Origin: Eudorina sp. 2006-703-Eu-15
Lineage: Eukaryota; Chlorophyta; Chlorophyceae; Chlamydomonadales; Volvocaceae
Direction: 5' to 3'
DNA length: 64,000 nt
NCBI GenBank assembly: GCA_003117195.1
Contig: BDSI01000119.1
Span: forward strand, 271,378 to 335,377
Part shown: piece by piece, positions 26,289-37,245 of the stretch
Numbering within the stretch: the stretch's first letter is position 1
How the letters are laid out: each line of letters begins with the position of its first letter
Made by a program: the position numbers and the translations under genes
The notes under the pieces: model-generated
Told to the model about the DNA's origin: nothing
What the model saw: the letters and a program-made list of their open reading frames with translations, nothing else
Database searches by the model: none

Positions 26289-27603
26289 TTACTGGTCGAA
26301 GGTAAATGCATCGTTGGGCGCCGACGTCGGCGAACCAGGGGTCGCGTTCTCAAGTCGCATGAACTCAACCAGATTTACTACAACCGTCTGCGTTTGGACG
26401 ACATAATCTATTGATATCCATATCGTCTCCACCGTCGCCTTCATCGCTTTGCGAACGAAGGACGCGCCCAAAGCACTGTATGTTAATGATACCCCAAAGT
26501 CCGCACGTCGAGCAACAAGAACAATGATTATTTGGTTCACCCTCGACAATTTTTGAGTTTACGTACTGCGACATCGTCTTCACAGACCGCTAATGGTTCT
26601 GAATCGCAGCATGAAAACTTGAAACTCTTCGAGGGTGAACCAAGGAATTATTGTTATGGTCGCCCGCCGTCGGGTTTCCGGTAACATCGACATACATCAC
26701 TTTAGGCGCGTCCTTCATTCGCAAAGCGATGGAGACGACGGTGGAGAGGACTGGAGCGGGACATCAAATCTGAACGGTCGTTGTGCGCGCGCCCGACTTC
26801 GATGCGCTTGATTGGACCTGATGAATTATTCCGCCCAACCCCGGCTAGGTTGATTGACGATGTTCTAGCCACAATCGAGGTGTCTACCGAGTTGGTCGGT
26901 GCCAGGCCCCCAGCGCTGAATGCAATACCGTGTTGCAATTGTCCCCCCTCCCTCCCAGCCCCAAGCAATGAAGCGCTGACAGATGAGGTCCAGCGACCTC
27001 GCGCGTGGAGCCAGGGATCACGCGTCATGGTGAAAGCTTCGTACGGCACATTGTGTAGCACGCGCGACGGTAGATGGGCAAGGAACCAAGGACGGGCAAC
27101 TGCCTCCGTTAGCGCGGCGAAACCTGCTGGGGCGTCGGCTGCGGCCCGGATGAGGATTGCGCACCGCTGGGTAGTGTCTAGATAAGAGACCCGCCCGACC
27201 CAAACCAAGCATCAATATACTTACCATATTAACCTGCGAATTGGAAAACCTGAAAACAGCAACAAGGTGCTGGATAGGGTCTGCCTCGCTAGCTGACACC
27301 TCGTAGATGCGGTCCCTCGGTACTCCCTTGTCGGGGGCGGGGAAGAGGTGCGCCACACATTTCCGACCCGCACCAGCGTTTCCGACCCGCACCAGCAGGT
27401 CTGGCCTTCACCAGCGTCCGGTACCTAGCCCCCCTCGCCACACATACACATATATACACATACTGACATACACATACATATGCATACACATCTCGTGTCT
27501 GGGTGGCCCGGGCGGGTTTCCCGCTGAACACATGCCCACACAGGCGGGGGCGGCACAGGGCGGCGGATTCCTCGAGGGCCGGGAGTGTGTCGTACGCATC
27601 CAT
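26289..27603 (-). CDS. Unrecognised minus-strand gene model
   Basis: I do not recognise this protein. One exon looks genuine: it encodes GVPRDRIYEVSASEADPIQH and continues to SNSQVNM, ending at a consensus GTAAGT donor (exon end 27225). A possible first exon begins MDAYDTLPALEESAAL at 27603. The last open frame runs from about 26549 to a stop at 26289 (ending NDAFTFDQ) and overlaps one arm of the hairpin described separately. Splice phases between these pieces do not all fit, so exon choice is unresolved. It lies head-to-head with NDUFS4. The pieces could instead be extra 5' exons of the RR-TZF gene or non-coding. Confidence 0.3.
26426..26747. repeat. Long imperfect inverted repeat (hairpin)
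   Basis: The reverse complement of roughly 26426-26575 aligns with roughly 26600-26747, with a short loop near 26590. The best-paired segment is 43 nt (26426-26468 against 26705-26747) with only about three mismatches; a second block shares GAGGGTGAACCAA (near 26535-26550 and 26630-26642). The intervening arm is more diverged. On one strand an arm is open as VNQIIIVLVARRADFG, on the other as VNQGIIVMVARRRVSG. This could be a folded small-RNA precursor or an inverted exon duplication. Confidence 0.75.
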
Positions 27604-28311
27604 GTCACCAACCTTGTCTTCACCAATCAGGGGCGCGCCTCCGGGGATGATCGCGGCCCCGTGCTGAACGGACTTGAGGAGGCTGAGCAGCGGGCCGCGA
27701 GGTCAGTCCGCTCAGGGTGGGCTTCTGTCCTGTCCGGTCCCTAGCTAGGGGGCCGCACAGCCGTCGCGCGCCGGCCCACGTTCGCTCAAAGACACGGTGG
27801 GGAACACGCGCGGGGCCTTTCTCGATCACGAGGGACAAGGAGGCCCCTGACGCACCTCTCCCCCTTTTTTGTAAGCAAGTGCTTCGGCGGTCTTTCTGTT
27901 AGGTTTGGGTTGGCGGCCTTTGGCCAGGTTCAGGCCCAGATCGATATCACACACATACACACACAGAGCGTTTACACATAGCCGTATGGAAAGGTCGTAG
28001 CAGATTCCTGCGTCTACCTTGCGGGCGCCGAGACGTGCGGGTCCGGACTTCATGGGACTGCGGTGTGGTGTGTCGACAAGCTCCGTTGCTTAGGGCTAAC
28101 TACCATGTATGCGGCGACGCGCGACTTGCAACTGGCCGCGCTTGTGACTTACTGTGGAGCTCGTGGCCATCGAGCGGGCGAAGTCGGGTGGAAACAGGCC
28201 GGACTGGAGCTGGATACAAGTGTTGTACAGCAGTACGACCGTCAAACCATACTTTTAGGATCACGGGACTATCTGGAAAGATATTGTTCTTTATGTACGT
28301 TGAACTGAAAA

Positions 28312-29493
28312 ATGCAGCGTGTTGTTAGTGCTTTGTTGCCTCGGGTGCCCTTCGGCTCCGTTGGTTATGCCACCGCCGCATCCGACTATGCAATCGCTAT
28401 GAAGAAGGCAGCAGAACTTATTACGCCTTCTCAGACGGCCATTCAGCCAAAAGAAGCCGGCTTCACAACTGGTGTTCCGCTTGGCACTTTCACGCGCAAG
28501 GTGCGGGCGCTGAAGTCCACTTGTTGCGCCAGGCTTTTACCATCTATACTCGCTTCAATGACCTTGATTACAGGCGCGCATCTACTGCCCTGCTCGGACG
28601 CCGTGCCAGTCTGGAACTGGTCGGACGATTGACAACGCAACCTCAACGCCTGTGTGGAAAATTGAGTTTGAAACGCTGTCTAAGTAAGTTCAGAGAATGT
28701 CTTGCCCCCGTGTCGGGCACGACAAGCTAGGTTTGGATGCTGACTGCCATCTGTTTGTGCGCCATGGTATAAAGATGGGAGAACCCGCTGATGGGTTGGA
28801 CTTCGACAGCGGACCCCCTGGAGAACGTTGGCCGGTCAGCGTTGACGTTTTACACGAAAGAGGAGGCGCAGCGGTTCTGCGACAAGCACGGCTGGAGCTA
28901 CACGGTGGACCTGCCGAACATCCGCCGCACCACGCGCCAGAAGCGCTACGCGGGCTACGGTGATAACTTCAGGTGGGCAGGGCCCTCGGGCGTCACGGCG
29001 TCGTCACACCACCGTGTGGGTGGACACGAACGAACGCCACGCGGCCCCACGCAGTCCACTTGCTTGGATAAGGTTCAGGCCCAGGTGGCAGCTGGGCGTG
29101 ACGCGCATCGGGAGCGACAATGCCACCCTGTTGGCGGGGCAAAAGGTTTATGTCCTATATACCCTCAGGTAGAGTACTTAGACGAGCACTTGCTGGACCG
29201 TCACTGCCGGGTGACGGCTTGGCTGCCCCGTGGGCTTGAAGCGGTGGTCTGGCAGCCCCGGCGCAGCGTCCTCCGGTGTTGGGAAGCGCGCTCCCCGGGC
29301 CTGCTCTGTGCGCGGCGAAATAGAGGGCGTCCTCCTGACGCGAGCCCTTTTTTCCCGCCCGAAACGAGGCATGGGAGGCGTCACCTCGAACAACCTCAGG
29401 AACCTGACGCGAGCCCTCGCCCCTGGTGTTGTGTCCCGCAGCATTAAGCGGAACGGTGTCCCGGACCTCTCCACGCTGCGCTCCAACCGCTAA
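28312..29493 (+). CDS. NDUFS4: NADH dehydrogenase (ubiquinone) iron-sulfur protein 4, mitochondrial complex I accessory subunit
   Basis: NDUFS4 is the 18-kDa accessory subunit of the complex I peripheral arm and helps N-module attachment. Four phase-consistent exons, 28312-28500, 28574-28683, 28775-28972 and 29442-29493 (TAA), give about 182 residues, normal for the family (175 in human). The N-terminus MQRVVSALLPRVPFGSVGYA fits a mitochondrial presequence. Family landmarks are ARIYCPARTPCQSG, VWKIEFETLSKWENPLMGWT, DPLENVGRSALTFYTKEEA, CDKHGWSYTVD and the end YGDNFSIKRNGVPDLSTLRS. The last exon is only 52 nt. All introns are GT-AG, the third being about 470 nt. The gene is followed by TGTAA at 30242. 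Confidence 0.93.
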
Positions 29494-29499
29494 ACGTCA

Positions 29500-30241
29500 T
29501 TGGACAGCAGCAGCAGTATTGGCGTCTGTGTCGTCCGGGCGTCTGGAGGGGCGGCTGACACAAACAACCCTTCCCCCCCGTCTGTGGCTCGGTCTCGTGA
29601 CGTCAAGTGGCCGGGTGCGGTCGTATGGTTTTGGTTGGACACACCGGCAGGGCAGGGCAGGACAGGGCGCGACAGCAAAGCTTATCTGGTGTGTTTTTGA
29701 CAGAAGTTCGTCTGCTTAGGGGAAGGAAGGAAAGGAAAGGTTGCGGCCCGCGCGATATGGCGGCCCGCACTATTGCGTGCGGTGCGGAGACATCGGCGCC
29801 GAGTCGATAGCTCCGCAGTCTTGCGGCTCTCACGGCGACCCAAATGCCTCTGCGAGACAGACCGTGAGCAGTGTGTGGATCGCGTTGGTACCCTGCAGAG
29901 CGGGCACCTCCAAAGCGAACAACGCGGCCTCCGCGTGCCCTCAACGACGCGCGGAGTGATCTGTTTCAAATCCGTGTGTTGGCGATTTGGGTTGAAGGTA
30001 TACCTCATTCCTTCGATTGCCGATTGCGGTGAGCGGTCTTGTATTGGTAGGTGGTTAGGGGGGCTGCTGTGATCATACTGTTCGTTTGTCCAATGGGGAC
30101 CCTCGATGGGGGCTCAGCTAGGGGGCGCAGCTAGGGCGGCGCGCGATTGCCTTTGTGGGGAGCGTGGATGGGGAACAGGGCTGCCGCAGCCCTTTTGCGC
30201 GCTCCCTGTGTGCGTTTGGTATAGAGCAAGAAAACCCGCCG
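29500..30241 (+). other. Probable NDUFS4 3'UTR
   Basis: No coding pattern was found between the TAA at 29491-29493 and the TGTAA at 30242. The plus strand is G/T-rich, as in other 3'UTRs here. Confidence 0.5.
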
Positions 30242-30246
30242 TGTAA
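30242..30246 (+). terminator. TGTAA poly(A) signal for NDUFS4
   Basis: First TGTAA found downstream of the NDUFS4 stop codon, about 750 nt away. It faces the kelch gene's signal at 31111 on the other strand. Confidence 0.5.
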
Positions 30247-30344
30247 TTGTGCGAATGTGTGTGTACGTGTGTGCCTCTCTCTGACGGAACGATGTGTGCG
30301 TGTGTGCCGTAGTTCGCGGAGCTCTTGTGTTGTAGTTCATGCTG

Positions 30345-30428
30345 TGCGAGGCAACTTGGTTGGAGCAACTGGTTGGGTGCGAGGCAACTTGGTTGGAGCA
30401 ACTGGTTGGGTGCGAGGCAATTTGGAAC
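30345..30428. repeat. 33-bp tandem repeat, about 2.5 copies
   Basis: The unit starting TGCGAGGCAACTTGG begins at 30345, 30378 and 30411. The first two copies are identical and the third is partial. It lies between the convergent NDUFS4 and kelch genes. Confidence 0.9.
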
Positions 30429-30679
30429 CCATGATAGGATCCGCGGAGGGTGGCCGCCGCACTTCGCTGGAGCAGCAGCAGGAGAAGGAGGGATTCCTCT
30501 GCCTGCCTGCCGGGATGAAAGCCTCAGGTCGAGTCGGCGGGTAGCGTGAGGGGGTTCTGGGATGGACCGCGTGAAAGGGTGTCGTGTCGCAGCAGGAGTA
30601 TCCGTAGGAGGGAACGCTGCACCCTTCCGTGGGGTACCTGTTCTCCGCTCTGCCGGTGCCCGGTGAAATGCATGCACCC

Positions 30680-30753
30680 CTGCCAGTCTCAGCTCTAGAG
30701 CCCCAACCAAGGTGGCCTGCCAGTCTCAGCTCTAGAGCCCCAACCAAGGTGGC
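30680..30753. repeat. 37-bp tandem duplication
   Basis: CTGCCAGTCTCAGCTCTAGA and its continuation through CCAAGGTGG occur twice back to back with a 37-bp period, in intergenic sequence with no other recognised feature. Confidence 0.85.
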
Positions 30754-31110
30754 GTAGGTTTGTATGACGGTTGTAGTAATATCGGTGTCACCCATGGGGG
30801 TTGCAGCCTTGGATTACCGTACACTCGCTGTCCCGCCCACGAAGTCTATTAGATGCCCCGCATGACCACCATGGCTACACCCCTCCTGTTCCCCAGTCCA
30901 GTCCAGTGGGCAGTAGGGCAGCCTCGTGGGGCGACCCGCCGGCAGCAACGGATTGTGGAAGTGTGCGCTTCCCGCGGGAGCGTTCGAAGCAAGCTGACGC
31001 TGGCAGCGAGGTGTCGTATCATGCCATAGGATCCCCCATCCTTCATCGCGCAGTCAGTGACAGCGCTGAACCAGGCAGACCACATGACAGATGATCCCGA
31101 AACCATCGAT

Positions 31111-31115
31111 TTACA
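31111..31115 (-). terminator. TGTAA poly(A) signal for the kelch gene (TTACA on plus strand)
   Basis: It lies about 125 nt beyond the kelch stop codon in the direction of transcription. Confidence 0.55.
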
Positions 31116-31237
31116 ATCGCCCGCGTCGCATGTCCCTGGCCGCGCACTGTCGCGTCTGTCAAGTCACTCTTATGTCACCCGTGTCATACCCCTGCTGCCT
31201 CCCCGGCTCCCCTCCCCCCCCCGCAAAGCCCCCATCA

Positions 31238-33035
31238 TCACTCGGCGTGCACCTCCAGTGCGAACATGTCCCCCAGCCGCTGGTTGTTGCCGTCCAGGCC
31301 CCCGTGCACCAGCAGCCGACCATCCGGCAGCGTGCAGCTGGCGAACCAGCCGCGCGGCCCGGGGGACTCGCCGCCAGCCTCCACCGCCCGCCAGCCCGTG
31401 CCCTTGCCACCAAAGTACTCGCCGTACGCCTGAAGGCTGCTGCAGAAGTCGCCGGCGCCGTCGTGGCCCTTGTCCGAGGGGTCCACCTCACCGCCGTACA
31501 CCAGCAGCGCGCCCGCGTCGTTGCAGTTGGAGCGGCCGCAGGTGTGGGTGCCGCCGCCGAAGACGCTGCGCGCGGCCAGCTTGGTCGGAGCGGCGGTGGC
31601 GGGCTCCGGGGCGGCGGGAGGGGAGCAGGAGGTGCAGCTGGGGCCGCACCAAGCGTCCTCGGCGATCCTGGTGGCGGTTTGCAACACACGACCCCGTGCA
31701 GTCCCGGGGTTTTGGTTTCGTCAAGACGACACGCCCATCCGTGGCCTTCGGAGCAGGTCGGAACCAGAAAGGGGATTTTGAGGTCAGGCAGCCTTGCTCC
31801 GCAGAACCGGCGCTGGCTTGGCTGCCTCGCGCGGCTGTCACCCGCAGTCCCCAGCAGTCGTAGCAGCTTCCCGGCCCCCCTTGTCCCCGACCTCTGCGCA
31901 GGGTTGCCTTCTACTCCCATGAGCAACGGCTGCTGCCTCCGCTCGACCCCGGTCTGTTAGCCGTATCCGTTTGCCCTGCCCACCAGCTCAACAACATGCC
32001 CCATCATGCGTCCACTGGCACTGCCCAGCTGGGAGTCCCAGGACGGCCCAGGCTAGGCCGCCCTTGCCCTTGATAACTACGTTCCCCTCGCCCTTGGCAG
32101 GGCTTCCCAGCCCCGCAGGCGCCGTTCCGGGTTCATTAACCGCAGCCCCCGCACCCCACCTCCCCCGGGTGCCTCACAGACCGACCTGTAAAAGTGGGTG
32201 TCGTCCAGCTCCCGGCCGCAGAAGCCCCCAATGACGTACAAGACCCGTTGGTCGCCGCCCGCCAGGAGGCACGTGCCGCCGCGGCCCGGCACCGTGTCCG
32301 CCGGCGGCGTCGCCAGCTTGCGCCAGCTGTTCGTACGAGTGTCGTACTCGTACAGGTCGTTGAGGCGGCCCTCCTCGCCGCACCCGCCGAACACGTACAG
32401 CTTGTCCCCCACGGCGGTCATGGCGTGATAGGAGCGCTTGGGCGGCAGGTCGCCGGTGGGCTCCAGGGGGGTCCAGGTGCGGGTGGCGGTGTCGAAGGCG
32501 TACAGGTCGTTGCTGGCGCCCTCTCCCATGGCCAGGCCGGACCTGGGGCCGTGGAGAGGATTTAGGAGCTAGGACAGAACCTCGGGGTCGGGGTCGGGGT
32601 CGGGGGTGGGGTCTCGCTCCAGGAGGGGCGCTCCGTGCCGCAGGCCCCTGCCTGGTCCCGCCTCAGCGACGCGCATCGGTTGGGACTGTGGCCCCGAACT
32701 ATTGTGGGTCAGGTAGCACTCCGCAGCAACACGGAGAGGCCCTCCCCCAGCTGCCCCAGCCAGCCGCCTCGTACTCACCTGCCGCCAAAGACATAGAGGG
32801 TCGGGCCGACGGCAGCGGCGGCGTGCGCCACGCGCGGGCTGGGCGGTTCTCCCTTGGCGTCAACGACACGCCAGGTGCCATCTGCAATGGAATACTCGTA
32901 CAAATCGCTGCCGATTGGAACCCGCGGGTCATGCTCGCCCCCGAACAGAAAGACTTTGTCCCCGACAACTGTAATCGAGTGACTGGACCTCTCGACCGGC
33001 ACAGTGCCGGCCTGGGGGAAGCGTGCCCAGCGCAT
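31238..33035 (-). CDS. Kelch-repeat beta-propeller protein (At3g07720 / nitrile-specifier-like)
   Basis: Three exons with matching phase, 33035-32779, 32542-32186 and 31667-31238, encode about 347 residues. Repeats are clear: RSSHSITVVGDKVFLFGGE, PRVAHAAAAVGPTLYVFGGR, KRSYHAMTAVGDKLYVFGGC, GGDQRVLYVIGGF, then LLVYGGEVDPSDKGHDGAG and PDGRLLVHGGLD. The order and spacing follow the plant kelch protein At3g07720, whose relatives include nitrile-specifier proteins; its general role is poorly defined. Exon 3 has an extra Cys/Ala/Pro-rich insertion (WCGPSCTSCSPP through THTCGRSNC) that interrupts a repeat. An in-frame ATG exists upstream at 33083, but MRWARFPQAG at 33035 matches the family start better. 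The gene is divergent from TRAPPC5, 705 bp away. Confidence 0.9.
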
Positions 33036-33740
33036 CTTTGTTTGTTTAACACAATAACTGGATTGCAGATGCAAGTCGGTCACACTTCAGGAATGCCTTG
33101 TGCTGATCACGAGCCGGTTTCGGAGGCAATGGTTGTAGTATCTAGTATGGGCTGTGGGGTGTTGCATATCAAATCTTGATCCTTGATTTAGGCTAGCGAA
33201 AAATCAAATAAGCGCGCTCGCAGTGTTTCCGGGTGTACTTGCCCAATCTAAGCAATCAATAGAGACAACGGTCAGACAGGAAGAGTTTCCTAACGACCGT
33301 ATCAGCCACCACGCCTGTGACTATCATCTGTGATTGCGGAACTGATCACATACCACTTATATCGGCTATCATCTTGCGGGTTTCTGCGCAGTGCGCATTG
33401 TCAGTGCTCTATGAGGTCAATTCATCACAGAGATGGCAGTGTGGCTGCTGCTTCACCACAATGATGCGACGTCGGCAATCGTTTTTGTTCGTTGATAGTA
33501 ACGGAGTAACGAACCGACGACCAGCCTCCCAAGTGTCCCAAACACTGGATTGTAATTCGTCACAACAGCTCGAATATTCATGCTTGTTGAATTTGGGGCA
33601 GCAATTTAATTCCCCATTACTTTCCTGTCGATCCTTGCCTGCAAACTTGAGATGTTACAAGTTGGGTTAATAGCTTACAATGCCTAGTTAGTTCAACGTT
33701 TCAAATAGCACAGTGTTCGGACAGAAGCTCGTTTGGAGAA
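33036..33740. promoter_or_regulatory. Shared divergent upstream region of kelch and TRAPPC5 genes
   Basis: This 705-bp stretch between two divergent start codons is less GC-rich than its surroundings and shows no coding pattern. I infer that it holds both promoters and 5'UTRs; no specific motif is identified. Confidence 0.45.
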
Positions 33741-35441
33741 ATGAGCGCGCGGCAAACCGCGAGGCACAGCCTGAACATTGTGGACCGACCGCTGTCAAAA
33801 AATCGATCGGAGGCAGGTTGTGAACATCCTTCTTGGATTTCCAATGCTTTGATTACTCACTTCGCCTCTGGTTATGCAGGTGCCAACTGTAAGCCTGAGC
33901 GCTTTTGCGTATCTGTTCAGCGAGTACATCCAATACTTGGTGGACAGGGCGAATAGCATTAGCGAACTCGAAGACAGGTGTGCTGGAGGTGTGCGACAGT
34001 CCCGGACCAGACCACCGTTAACCAACCCAACCGGTCAGCATCCCAGTCCGTGACCTCGCTTATGCAAAACGCAAAGCGGCCTGCTCACTTTGCACCACCG
34101 CAGCCGCATCACCCCGGCGCTCTATCTTTAACAAAGCCATGCACGTAGTCGACCCGCATCCTGATCTTGCGGGCCCGGCGGGCCCCGGTCCCGAGCTCCG
34201 ACTGGGCGTCGTCTTCGGCCTGCAACTCACGCGGAGTGTGCACCTGCCACTGCGCTGTCGTATGCAACCGGGCCCCTTCTGACCCCAGGCTTGAGAAAGT
34301 CGGCTTTGAGGTGGGCATCCGGGTCCTCGAACTGCTGTCGTACCGGGAGAAGGTGCTCCGCCGTAAGACGGACGTGCTGGACATCCTCCGCTTCATCCAC
34401 GGCCCCGCGTGGCAGTACCTGTTCGGGAAGACCGCGGACGACCTCCAGCAGGCGGCAAACGTGCGTGCGGGCGTGGGCTGGCGTGGGCGGGGCCGGCTGC
34501 TGCCACTGTGCGGAGAGGAGCGGGAGGGGACCTGGAGCGGGATTATCTCAGGATCGCGTGGAACGTGATGTGGGGCAGGGATACCGTGCATGCGTGGTTC
34601 GTTTAGTTTGGTTTACGAGGTGTATTCTCTGCTGCTCTCACATCGCCATGGACACTTGCCTGGGGCACAGTTGTAAGGTGGAGGGCTGGCGGTCTTTCCA
34701 TTGTGTCCGTGTGCGCACTGGGGCCAGGCGGACGACGAGTACTACATCCGCGACTACGACCTCCTCGTGTCCCGTTACATATCCGTACCACGTTCGTACG
34801 AGCCGTTCAATCCGGGGACGCTGGCGGCAGGCATGATGAGGGGCATGCTCGACAGCGCGGGCTTCCCGGCCAGGCAAGTCGCGGGACTGCCGCGCGCTCA
34901 TGCAAGCGCATGCCGGGACGCTTGCCTGTGGATGACCCATTCGCATTATGCTGGGATGACACGGTGGGGCACCGAACCGTGCGCCGCAACCGGCGCGACA
35001 TCGGTTGTTGTCACCCGCCTCCACGACAGCGAGTGACGAGCAGGGCTTGCGCGCTGCGTGTGCCGGTGACAGGCCTCCTCAGGACCGCGACGACCTCCGT
35101 CTGACCAGCTCGACGAGTCTGCCTAGGACGGTCCGGCCGTCCAGCGCGGCCGTCCCGTCCCGTCCTGTTCCGTCACCGGGCTGTTGACACACACTCTGTT
35201 GCATTTCTAAACACACACTCTGCGGGTCGGGGTACCTGACTGACTGGCTGACGACTGACTGACTGGCTGATTGACTGATTGACTCAATGACTGGCTGACT
35301 GACTGGCTGGCTGACTGCAGGGTCACGGCGCATTTCGTGGCGCATAAGGACCGGCAGCGGCCCATCACCACCTTCATGATCAAGCTGGAGCCGTCTGTGA
35401 TGCAACGGCAGGCGTATCTCGAGGCGGCCAAGAAGGGATGA
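33741..35441 (+). CDS. TRAPPC5: TRAPP complex subunit 5 (Trs31 homologue)
   Basis: TRAPPC5 is a core subunit of the TRAPP complexes that activate Rab1/Ypt1 and tether vesicles at the Golgi. Five exons, 33741-33812, 33880-33977, 34289-34460, 34728-34873 and 35321-35441 (TGA), have consistent phase and give about 202 residues, close to the family norm. Landmarks are KNRSEVPTVSLSAFAYLFSE, VGFEVGIRVLELLSYREK, ILRFIHGPAWQYLFGKTADD, DEYYIRDYDLLVSRYISVP, AAGMMRGMLDSAGFPARVTA and RQRPITTFMIKLE. Introns 1 and 4 use GC rather than GT donors (GCAGGT at 33813; GCAAGT at 34874); keeping the conserved protein continuous requires them. TGTAA lies at 35767. Confidence 0.93.
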
Positions 35442-35766
35442 ATCCCGCGAGGACGCCCCCATTAGGGTGTTGTGTGCTCGATCGGCGCATGTGCACTCCG
35501 GATTCAGTCACGCCGTTTACGTGTGACGGTCGTATCACTGCGCTTCAGGCAGCATTTGCCTTGGTTCATGTCTGTGTTTCTTTGGTTTGTGAGGGAGCCA
35601 ACGGTTAGATTGCGAGTGGGGTGTTCCGCCGCAATATGCGGTCAAGTGCGTTCTAACTGCCGCCCCGCCTTTGTGAGGGTGAGCAATCGAACCTGAAGTG
35701 TGGTGAGGTGGCAACTAGTGGGTTGCGTTGCGCTTGTCATTCCCTTTTAAGCAAATGCAATTATGA

Positions 35767-35771
35767 TGTAA
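35767..35771 (+). terminator. TGTAA poly(A) signal for TRAPPC5
   Basis: It is located about 325 nt after the stop codon. The intervening sequence is G/T-rich without coding features. Confidence 0.55.
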
Positions 35772-37245
35772 TTGCTGGTAGAATGTGTGAATAGCAGCGT
35801 CGCGTGGCGGAGAGACTCCTTTCGTCTTCACGACCTCGAGTGGAGGTGCGAACTATGTGGTCGTACGCCTGTGCTTGCGCCTTATGGGCCGAACGCGTGC
35901 AGCAGCGGCATGCGCCGCACTCTCTTCCGGGACGCGGAGAACCTCCTTCCAAAAGCGCCGGACCTGGCTGGCTCCGACGCCGCCTGCCGCAGGGGCCGCA
36001 GCGATCCCCTCATGCGGCCCCTAAGGGGGCAGCACTCAGCCTCCAACAGCCGGTCAGGACGCAGTCCGGTCATGTAAGTAAGCCGCTGAACATGACCGCG
36101 GCTCCCAGCCGCCTGAACACATATCATGGATGCGCGCCGTAGTACTGCGGTAGTGCAGAGTGCTCCATAACCGCCAGCAGCCATAGCGTCAACTCCCCGC
36201 GATGGGGCTCTCCGACCCGTAGCCCGTACCGCATCCTCTTCCCACCCAAACTCTAGTGAACCAGATCCCGCGGCCGCGTCACCTTGCCACTAACGGGCCG
36301 TCCGCCCGCGTATCGCATCCTCTTTCTCCATAAAGCCCTCGCTTGTGGGCCGTCGCGGCCCACATGCGGTGAGGCCATCGCGATTGCCAGGTCCGATCGA
36401 GAGGATCCAAGTTCGCACCGACTTGCGCCGACCAATTGCCCCTCTTTCACCGCCTTCCCAACGACACCCACTTTCCTGGGGCGCATGCGCCTCCCATCTG
36501 AATCTCCGCCATCCAGTCGGCCGCCACTCTTCTCAAGCCACCGGCGACGTTAGGTTCCCCACAGTACGCCGTGCCGCGGCTGAGGTTGTGGAGGCGGCCA
36601 TGACAACAACCTCAGCAGCCGCCGCTCAGCCACTCTCCCTACCTCTCTCCCTCTCTGAGGCGCAGGACAGCCCACCCATTCTCCGTCCCTCCCCGAATAA
36701 CCCACCCGACTGAAGCCATGTGCCGTACATGGGTGGAAAAGGCGTCCGCAGACAGCCATCGCGGAAAAGGCGATACCAACAAACCCTTGGCCGCCAACTG
36801 AACCTCCTCCACCGGGGCCGCCATTCTCAAGCCGTGCGTGGGTGCATTCCGTTGCCTCTTGCCTGTCGCCGCCGCCGCCGCCGCCTGCCCGCGCGGCGGT
36901 TCCACAGCCTGACGGCGGGGCCTGGCGGGACCATCTGGCTGACGAGTCGATGCAGGCAGGTCTGTTTGCCGTGCGTAAACCGCCATGCAGTGCCACTGCC
37001 GGTCGTGTTCCATCGCGGGAGAGGTGCCGTCCCAACGCAACACCGCTGAGTCGGCGGCACCCCGGGGACAGGGGGCCGTGAATCGGCGGTGCGACCGCCA
37101 CCCCCACACAGCGACACGCTCCTCCGGCTCCCCCGACTCCGCTTCGTCCTCCTCGGGTGCAGACCCGCTGTCCGTCGTCTCCACCCCGCCCCGGCTGCTT
37201 ACCCCTACATCTCGATATGGCACCACCCACCCGGGGGTCCCCGGG
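35772..37245. other. Stretch without a recognised gene
   Basis: Open frames such as 36550-37230 (minus) occur by chance in GC-rich sequence and show no family features. I see no repeats or coding exons here. Confidence 0.5.

Noticed and set aside
35235..35320. CTGACTGACTGG simple repeat next to a TRAPPC5 acceptor
   Set aside because: It is ordinary microsatellite sequence acting as the pyrimidine-containing end of intron 4; nothing suggests a separate element.
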